Below are positions 56,721 through 64,000 of a stretch of 64,000 nt of DNA, in pieces (position 1 is the stretch's first letter; every line of letters starts with the position of its first letter). A program made the position numbers and the translations under genes. The notes under the pieces are model-generated. The model had not been told where the DNA came from and made no database searches. It saw only the letters and a list, made by a program, of their open reading frames with translations. The DNA comes from Hydnum rufescens UP504 (lineage: Eukaryota; Basidiomycota; Agaricomycetes; Cantharellales; Hydnaceae): the NCBI GenBank assembly GCA_014904985.1, contig MU128953.1, positions 170,869 to 234,868 of the forward strand, in the 5' to 3' direction.

Positions 56721-57937
56721 GAGGCCGCGTATCGTGCTAGCCAGCAGTCTGCTGCTAGTTAAGTTGAGTTGGCAGATAATGATTATCTATTTTAACAAGT
56801 TTTGGAGGAAGGCTGAGGAAGTTTCTGGTGTCAACATAGGAGTACAGTCGATGGCTTTTCGGGGGGCTCAGACAGGGATCCATACATCATAAGACGTTGG
56901 GAAAACTTTTCCTCTGAGGTAGACCTGCATTGAGTAGAATCGACCAAGGGCGTGGAGAAGAATGCAGCTAGAAATGGGCAAGACCAGCCTGCCCCTGTGG
57001 GATCCTGTTTTTAGTTGCTGCATTCGTTCAAGTGGCCATCCAGGCAGCAGGAGATGTGTGTCTGTTGGTCAAGAATGAAGGAGATCACCTTGACAAGGGG
57101 GGGAGGGGAGATGCCCTTTGTCCACGAGAGGAGTGGCCAAGGAGATGGGGGGTAGTGAGATAGGGGTGCTGTTAAAAGGTTCCAGCCAGTTTTAGGGCTG
57201 CCAAAAGTCCATGTTTAAACACCCCCTGTTCTAAGAACTATGTTTAACACCACTGGATTATAAACTGATGGCCGTTCACTAGAATATATATATCTTCCAA
57301 GACCTTGGGGCCCACACTTGGTGACCTTGTTTATACTCCTACTGCCCATGATGCCCCTGAAGTCCTTCTCGCCCCCTTAGAACCGGGCCGCACTGCTGGA
57401 GTAAATCTCACAATAGAGGTGTGTGTATATCAACCCCAGTCATATCCACTATTCAAACTCCATACATCTTCACCTATCATGTACTTCGTTGCAGATCAAA
57501 GTATGTCTGGGGGCCTTGCTACACTGCCCCAAATTTCATTACTCAGCCGTAACATGCAGAAGGTTTATTAGGATGCCAAAAAAGTCTGACCTCAGGTTTT
57601 AGGCACTGTTTTATAAACCAGTCAAAAAGGGGTTGGTTTAAACATAGTTTAAAACCAACCAAGTATTAGACAGCCACCCTTATGTGGAGACAAAATCAAA
57701 GAAACCAGTGATATCAAAGGTGCGAGAGAGAGGTGGCAACTAGTTTATGTTGGAGGCTGCTTTGATGTCAATAGCATTGTTGCAGTGATGATGTCATTCT
57801 TGCCACAACCTCCCTTTCAGAATCCTGCCGTAGACATAAGGTCTTTTGTTAAAGTCCCCCTTTGCAATGGGTTGGTTGTGCTTTTGCCATGACCAACACA
57901 TTAACGCAATCACCCAATGAAACTCCCAATCTTCTTA
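56721..57937. other. Unassigned; possible small DNA-transposon relic
   Basis: No gene is supported. At 57190-57680 the ends AGGGCTGCCAAAAGTCCATG..TTTAAAC and GTTTAAAACCAACCAAG..AGACAGCCACCCT are loosely inverted and might be a non-autonomous hAT-like element. An 88-codon open frame at 57305-57571 shows no domain. Confidence 0.35.
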
Positions 57938-58270
57938 TGGGTTGGGTTATATAGGACTGTATCAGTTGGGTAAGTGGAGAGGGAAAATCTCCTGGGGTGT
58001 GGGGGTGGGGCCCATGCCACAGTGGACAGAGAGGGTGGGGGGTGGAGGACTGCCCCCATGTGCCCTGTGTGTGTGCACTGGCTCACTGTGCAGTGGGCAG
58101 TGGGGCAGCAAGTGGTATGCCTACAATAGTCTTGGTAGTGGTATTGGCTACCTGGGATATGACTGGGTTGACTGAGTGGTTGTATGTTCAGTGGCAAGGT
58201 GTATGCTCAGCTCAGCCACATTGCATAGGACCAAGATGTATGGTTGGCAGTATGCCCACCATCTGTGTAT
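57938..58270 (+). repeat. Third palindrome family, duplicated leader
   Basis: Repeat of 53463-53800, starting GGGTTATATAGGACTGTATC, including the CCTGGGGTGTGGGGGTGGGG and CTGTGTGTGTGCACTGGCTC landmarks. It leads into the tandem array. Confidence 0.85.
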
Positions 58271-60720
58271 AGGAGCCCCTGGCATCCCGGCATACGACCG
58301 AGTCGTATGCTCAGTGACAGCCCTCTGTTCAACATGGGCAGCCTGGGCGCATAGCATACAACTGAGCTGTATGCTCAGGAGTACACCCACCTTCTATGTG
58401 CAGTACCCTCAGCTTCCCAGCATACGACTGAGTCGTATGTTCAGTGACAGCCCTTTGTTCCAAATGGGGCACTCAGCCACATGGCATACAACTGAGGTGT
58501 ATTCCTGGCAATACCCCCATCTTCTATGTGGAGTACCCTCAGCTTCCCGGCATACGACTCGGTCGTATGTTCAGTGGCAGCCCGCTGTTCAACCTGGGCA
58601 GCTCGGCCACATGGCATACAACCGAGGTGTATGGTCGGAAGTGCCTCATCTTCTATGTGCAGTACCCTCGGCTTCTGAGCATACGACTTGGTCGTATGCG
58701 CGGTGGCCCTCTGTTCAACCTGGCCAGCTCGGCCACATGGCATACAACCGAGGCGTATGCTCGGTGGTATCCCCATCTTCTATGGGCAATACCCTCGGCC
58801 TCCCAGCGTACGACCAAGTCGTACACTCAGTGACAGCCCTCTGTTTAACCTGGGCCGCTCGGCCACATGGCATACAACCGAGGTGTATGGTCGGAAGTGC
58901 CTCGTCCTCTATGCAGTACCCTCGGCTTCAGAGCATACGACTTGGTCGTATGCACGGTGGCCCTCTGTTCAACCTGGCCAGCTCGGCCACATGGCATACA
59001 ACTGAGGCATATGCTCGGTGGTATCCCCATCTTCTATGGGCAATACCCTCGGCTTCCCAGCGTACGACCAAGTCGTACACTCAGTGACAGCCCTCTGTTT
59101 AACCTGGGAAGCTCGGCCACATGGCATACAACCAAGGTGTATGGTCGGAAGTGCCCTGTCTTCTATGTGCAGTACCCTCGGCTTCTGAGCATACGACTTG
59201 GTTGTATGCGCGGTGGCCCTCTGTTCAACCTGGCCAGCTCGGCCACATGGCATACAACCGAGGCATATGCTCGGTGGTATCCCCATCTTCTATGGGAAAT
59301 ACCCTCGGCTTCCCAGCGTACGACCAAGTCGTACACTCAGTGACAGCCCTCTGTTTAACCTGGGCAGCTCGGCCACATGGCATACAACCGAGGTGTATGG
59401 TCGGAAGTGCCCTGTCTTCTATGTGCAGTACCCTCGGCTTCTGAGCATACGACTTGGTCGTATGCGCGGTGTCCCTCTATTCAACCTGGCCAGCTCAGCC
59501 ACATGGCATACAACCAAGGTGTATGCTTGGTGGTATCCCCATCTTCTATGGGCAGTACCCTCGGCTTCCCAGCGTACGACCAAGTCGTACACTCAGCAAC
59601 AGCCCTCTGTTCAACCTGGCCAGCTCGGCCACATGGCATACAACCGAGGCGTATTCTCGGTGGTATCCCCATCTTCTATGGCAGTACCCTCGGCTTCCCA
59701 GCATACGACCGAGTCGTACACTCAGTGGCAGCCCTCTGTTCAACCTGGCCATCTCGGCCACATGGCATACAACTGAGGCATATACTCGGTGGTATCCCCA
59801 TCTTCTATGGGCAGTACCCTCGGCTTCCCAGCATACGACCGAGTCGTACACTCAGTGACAGCCCTCTCTGTTCAACATGGGCAGCTCGGCCACATGGCAT
59901 ACAACTGAGGTGTATGCTCGGCAGTACCCTCATCTTCTATGCGCAGTACCCTCGGCTTCCCAGCATACGACTCGGTTGTATGCTCAGCAGCAGCCCTCTG
60001 TTCAACATGGGCAGCTCGGCCACATAGCATACAACCGAGGGGTATGCTCAGAAGTGCCCCATCTTCTATGTGCAGTACCCTCAGCTTCTGAGCATACGAC
60101 TTGGTCGTATGCTCAGTGGCAGCCCTCCATTCAACTTGGGCAGCTCGGCCACATGGCATACAACCAAGGTGTATGCTCGGCAGTATCCCCATCTTCTATT
60201 TGCTGCACCCTAGGCTTCCCAGCATACGACCAAGTCGTATGCTCAGCAACAGCCCTCTGTTCAACATGGACAGCTCGGCCACATGGCATACAACCGAGGC
60301 GTATCCTCGGCAGTATCCTCATCTTCTATGGGCAGTACACTTGGTGACAGCCTTCTGCTCAACATGAGCAGCTCGGCCACATGGCATACAGCCGAGGTGT
60401 ATGCTCGGCAGTCTCCCCATCTTCTATTTGCCATGCCCTCGGCTTCCCAGCATACGACCGAGTCGTATGCTCAGTGACAGCCCTCTGTTCAACATGGGTA
60501 GCTCAGCCACCATAGCATACAGCTGAGGTGTATCCTCATCCATACCCCCATCTTCTATGTATAGTCAGTCACCTTGGCTGCCCAGTGTCCAGCCACCATA
60601 GCATATCACTGAGGTGTATGCTCAGCGGCATCCCCATCTTCTATGTGCAGTGCCCTTGGCTGCCCGGCATATGACCAGGTCATATTCTCAGTGACACCCT
60701 GTCTTCTAATGCTCACTTTC
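58271..60720 (+). repeat. 127-130 bp tandem array with CATACGAC..GTCGTATG palindromes
   Basis: About nineteen units. Each has a palindrome CATACGACTTGGTCGTATG (or GTACGACCAAGTCGTAC), then CCCTCTGTTCAACCTGGCCA, GCTCGGCCACATGGCATACA, ACCGAGGTGTATG and CATCTTCTATGTGCAGTACC. Two unit types alternate between 58680 and 59580 (gaps 127, 127, 127, 129, 127, 129), making a dimer of about 256 bp. Units decay after 60330. Long open frames across it come from the repeat being stop-free, not from a gene. Confidence 0.9.
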
Positions 60721-61517
60721 CAGCTCTTCTGTGCATCACTCACTCATACCCCTGGGAATGGCCCCAGCCACCACAGCCACTGTGGCACATGACTCAGCCG
60801 TATGTCTGGTGGTGCTGCAGCTGTCTGTCCTTGTGCACAGTCTCTGTACTTGACTATGCCATGGAATGGGCTCCCTAGCATATGATCAAGTCATATGCTG
60901 GGTAACCAGTGTAAGCAGGAATCTACAGAATGATTCTGCCACAGTCCACAATATGTAGTTGTAAATGCATCACAGTCCAGCACAGTCAGCCACAAATGTA
61001 GGTCTAGTTAGATATTATGAGCCTTGCATTTATATAGTCTCACTAGAGGTTTTGATGCTGGGGCCCCTGGGGCCGGCAAAGGTGATTTCTGTGATTCAGG
61101 CAGGGGCCCCCAGGGGCCCTGTGTGGGACTTAGACTGGCCACAGAACTTCAATATATTTGGTTTGTCAGTCCCCTAATCTCAGACTTGCACAGTGGGAAA
61201 TACTGGCTTATCAGGGATAATATGTTCCATTTATAATTATTTATTTATTTATTATCACTGCTACCAGAGGTTTCATTCAGCAGTTCCATGTTTCATTCTT
61301 ACTGAGTTTATTTTTTATTTATTTATTTATTTAAAAATTCATGACACCCACTGGGGTGTGGTGCCATCTGTAGAAATCCAAGAAAAAAAAACTACTTACT
61401 TTGCAGCATTTTACAAGTCATCAAATTAGAAAAAACTGGATTTGTACTTGATTTGCTTGATTTTGGCTTAGAGTTGTAGACTAACTTTTGATCTACCTCC
61501 AAAACTAGGCTCCAATA
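60721..61517. other. Unassigned, decayed array then AT-rich DNA
   Basis: Relics of the palindrome array to about 60900 (TATGATCAAGTCATATG). An inverted pair GGGGCCCCTGGGGCC / GGGGCCCCCAGGGGCCC lies at 61059-61120. TTTA runs occur at 61235-61255 and 61308-61333. No gene is seen. Confidence 0.5.
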
Positions 61518-61540
61518 AAAAAAAAAAAAAAAAAAGAGAG
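61518..61540 (+). other. Poly-A run and GAGAGAGA junction
   Basis: About 19 A followed by GAGAGAGAATGTCAATCC. It sits directly before the second copy of the 29-32 kb segment. It could be a retroposon tail or an assembly join. Confidence 0.7.
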
Positions 61541-61797
61541 AGAATGTCAATCCAAGGGTCTCCATTGGAGAGCAATTAAGCCAAGTGGGCTCAAATAGGC
61601 CATCAGACAAGGAGCCCTGCCTCTGAAGCCAATCAGGCTCTAGGCACATACTCTCCACTCTTCATTACACACACCTCTGGCCCATCAGGGAATCCTTTCT
61701 CTGGTTAAACAATATCACCTCCTCTGGAGGGGGAATTCAAGTCTTCGCTCAGTCATTGGAGTGGTGGGTAGATCAGTCAACTTGCATCCAAGTAGAG

Positions 61798-62065
61798 TCA
61801 CATGAGACTGGAGCAGGAGGCTTGGGTCCAACAGTGGAGTGCAATAAGTTTCCCCACATTTGTGTGAATATAAGAACACTCTGGGGAGTGCAAACCATCT
61901 AGCTGCCTAGGAATGACTCCAAGGGTCACAATATCTATGCACTCTTCATGCAGGGCCCTGAGATGATGTTTGTATTCAATGTTGTTGGTCAACTCCATGT
62001 CACAGCAATCACATGTGAGAGTTGTATTTCCCCAGGAGACACCACATTAGTTTTGAAAATAGGAG
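61798..62065 (-). pseudogene. OrsD-type degenerate copy, duplicate
   Basis: Minus strand: MELTNNIEYKHHLRALHEE and PRQLDGLHSPECSYIHTNV, identical to the 29.5 kb copy. It then breaks into a frameshift (GKLIALHCWTQ) because of an added base near 61850. No intact gene. Confidence 0.6.
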
Positions 62066-62349
62066 TGGAAACAATGGTCTACACACTTGGAGATGATGTT
62101 GTTCTTTAGGATTGGATAGGGATGAATTTCATGGTCATGGCTGAAAAAGAACAGTAACAGCACTCAGAGCTAATGAATCACAACTGTCCAGAGTCTATTC
62201 AACAGTCCAGATACCATGGAATTACTCTCAGAATCTTGCTAGATAGCCAACCACCATCCAACCACCATCTATCAAAACACTTGGAAAAAAATCCTCATGG
62301 CTTGCAGACAGATGCCCTGGAGTGGATGCAACATACTCACCAGGTGTCA

Positions 62350-62520
62350 AGTTCCTAACATTGGGTTGTAGAGGTGTACTTAGTTGCAGGAGCAGGTCTG
62401 AAATGTGGGGGGTCATAGCTGAGCTGAACAGTGCCTCCTTATATATGTTTTGGGCCTTGAGGACATTAAATTCCGTTTGAATGGCACCATATGACACCAT
62501 CTGACAGGTGGATACCCATG
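62350..62520 (-). promoter_or_regulatory. OrsD-type 5' end, duplicate
   Basis: Minus-strand ATATATAAGG (plus-strand CCTTATATAT at 62437-62446) in the same context as 29912 and 33831. It belongs to copy B of the segmental duplication. Confidence 0.5.
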
Positions 62521-63369
62521 ATCAATCTGTTGGCAACTGATACAAAGCCACCATGAATGTTTTTGAGAGCTCAGCAACTAATCCAATAGTCCTATTCATC
62601 TATCAACAGAGCCTCCACATTGATTGTTCAAGTGGAATTGCATTTGGAACCCATGCCAGAAGTTGGTGCCACTATATCATGCACAGGGAATCTACTATCT
62701 GATACCATTGATACACTCCTGCATGTATCATCAACATTATCTAAGCAACAGGGTTCAGTAAAGAGTGTTTATCAACATCTGCCTACAGGTGACCTCCAAT
62801 ATAATGTGACTCCCATGTGCATCTGAGATGATAGTGATAGGGGGCCAGAACATAACAGAGTGCCAATCTACTGACATGTGAATGGTGCTAAAATGTTCCT
62901 ACAAATGATGCCTCCAATATGGTGACACTGCCATGTCCATCCCTGACTAGAGTGCAGGTTCTGCAACTCAACAACAACTGGACTGACAGGGACCTGAGTG
63001 GGATGCTACAGATGACCTCCCCAGTATGGTGTTACTCCCATGTCCATTTCAGGTGATATGGGCATAGAGCACAATAGGGCAGAGGTCTGTTTCCACCCAT
63101 ATCTAACCAACCAAGCGACTGACAGACATGATGGTGGGCTTAAAATAACCCCAGAGATGACAGCTACAATTTGATACCATGCTGATTGGCTGGTGTGGCC
63201 CTTAAAGACATAGAGCACAAGAGAGCATGGGTGTTGCAAGGCCTGCAGGGCCTCAAGGAGTGCAGTTAGAGGTTAGCAAGTATGAGGATTTGAAAGGTTC
63301 AGATATAGACTAGCCAGACATGATTGACAATGTGTATAGGACATATGATAACAGTGTTATCTTGGCCCT

Positions 63370-63790
63370 GGAGGGCTTGCAACACCTGTGCTCTGTTGTG
63401 CTCTAGGTCTTTAAGAGCCGCATCAGGGATGTGAATGGTATGAAATTGTAGCTGTGATCTGTGGGGTGATTTTAAGCCCACTATGATGTCTGTGAGTGGC
63501 TTGGTTGATGAGATATGGCTGGAGAGAGACCTGCGCTCTATTGTGCTCTATGGTTATATGACCTGCAATAAACATGGGAGTGGTACGATACTGGAGGGGT
63601 GATCTGTAGGAACATTTTGATACCACTGATGTGGCTGGGGGTGGACTGGTTGTTGATATACAAGACCTGTGCTCTGTTGTGCTCTATGCTTATATGACCT
63701 GCAATAGACATAGGAGTGGGACCATATTGAAGAGGTTATCTGTAGGGACATTTTAGTACCATTCACACAGCAGCCTTGTGAGTGGATTGG
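63370..63790 (+). repeat. GCGCTCT-type minisatellite, short copy
   Basis: Two to three units with GACCTGCGCTCTATTG, CAATAAACATGGGAGTG and TTTTGATACCACTGATGTGG. It corresponds to 31270-31970 with fewer units. Confidence 0.75.
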
Positions 63791-64000
63791 TTGTTGAGTT
63801 ACAGGTCATACACTCTGTTGTTCTCTGGCACTATATCATTATGATCTGGGATGGACATGGGAGTGAGATTATATTGGAGGTCATCAGTAGGCAGATTTTG
63901 ATAAAGGCTCTTTGCTGAGATCAGCCTTGTTGCCTAGATAATGTTGATGATAGAGGCAGGAGTGTATGAATGGTATGAGATAGTACATTGCCTGTCAATG

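Larger units (their letters stand above)
61541..64000 (+). repeat. Segmental duplication, copy B (of about 29041-32190)
   Basis: Matches 29041-30850 and then 31250-32190, but lacks the 30850-31250 foldback block and about two minisatellite units. From 61870 on it is almost base-identical. Before that (61568-61860) it has roughly twenty single-base gains relative to copy A. It runs off the end of the window. Confidence 0.85.

Noticed and set aside
58176..60477. Several open frames of 100-300 codons across the third palindrome array, on both strands
   Set aside because: They follow the stop-free 127-130 bp repeat unit in several frames at once and have no start, intron or domain evidence.

Overview
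The window looks like repeat-dense, transposon-rich chromosomal DNA of a filamentous fungus, most likely an Agaricomycete (Basidiomycota). The evidence is: many short (about 50-60 bp) GT-AG introns, a secreted-type protein with six LysM modules, a Plavaka-type (CACTA-like) transposase remnant, OrsD/DUF3505-type C2H2 genes, Copia and non-LTR retroelement fragments, and no bacterial-style gene packing. The phylum is inference; I cannot run a search. One scaffold gap of 25 N lies at 9384-9408, and several places carry the kind of one-base indels that suggest uneven consensus quality.

Layout. 1-1591: 3' part of a LysM protein gene, the only ordinary host gene recognised. 2.6-11.05 kb: nested remnants (two Plavaka fragments, an LTR copy, purine-rich repeats, a 170-bp minisatellite, Copia gag and RT pieces). 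11.06-28.03 kb: cassette 1, with two large intron-containing genes on the + strand (12995-17026 and 21534-26351) in a field of short palindromes of the type TATCGTC..GACGATA. 44-bp arrays of the same palindrome lie in opposite orientation on its left (11.17-11.84 kb) and right (26.98-28.0 kb). 28.6-36.4 kb: OrsD-family gene copies, their TATA-bearing 5' ends, minisatellites and a foldback element. 36.65-about 50.5 kb: cassette 2, a diverged paralogue of cassette 1 with the same two genes in the same order (37041-41577 and 43271-47900), broken by about a dozen frameshifts. Its palindromes differ: CCCGGGTCGTC..GACGACCCGGG. Long G-free stretches (one of 688 bp) follow its genes. 53.4-60.9 kb: a third palindrome family (CATACGAC..GTCGTATG) in a 127-130 bp tandem array, split by a LINE fragment that itself carries an LTR. 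61.5-64 kb: a second copy of 29-32 kb.

Main result. The two cassettes share gene order, many intron positions and a left-end sequence, but each carries its own palindrome family. The palindromes sit upstream of gene 1 and inside the same two introns (gene 1 intron 4, gene 2 intron 6). Gene 1 has motifs that resemble the ParB/sulfiredoxin-type N-terminal fold (an xQRG segment, then GGNHRRAA), and gene 2 resembles no family I recognise. A reasonable working hypothesis is a mobile or selfish two-gene element whose ParB-like product recognises element-specific palindromes. The structure is directly visible; the binding and mobility are inferred.
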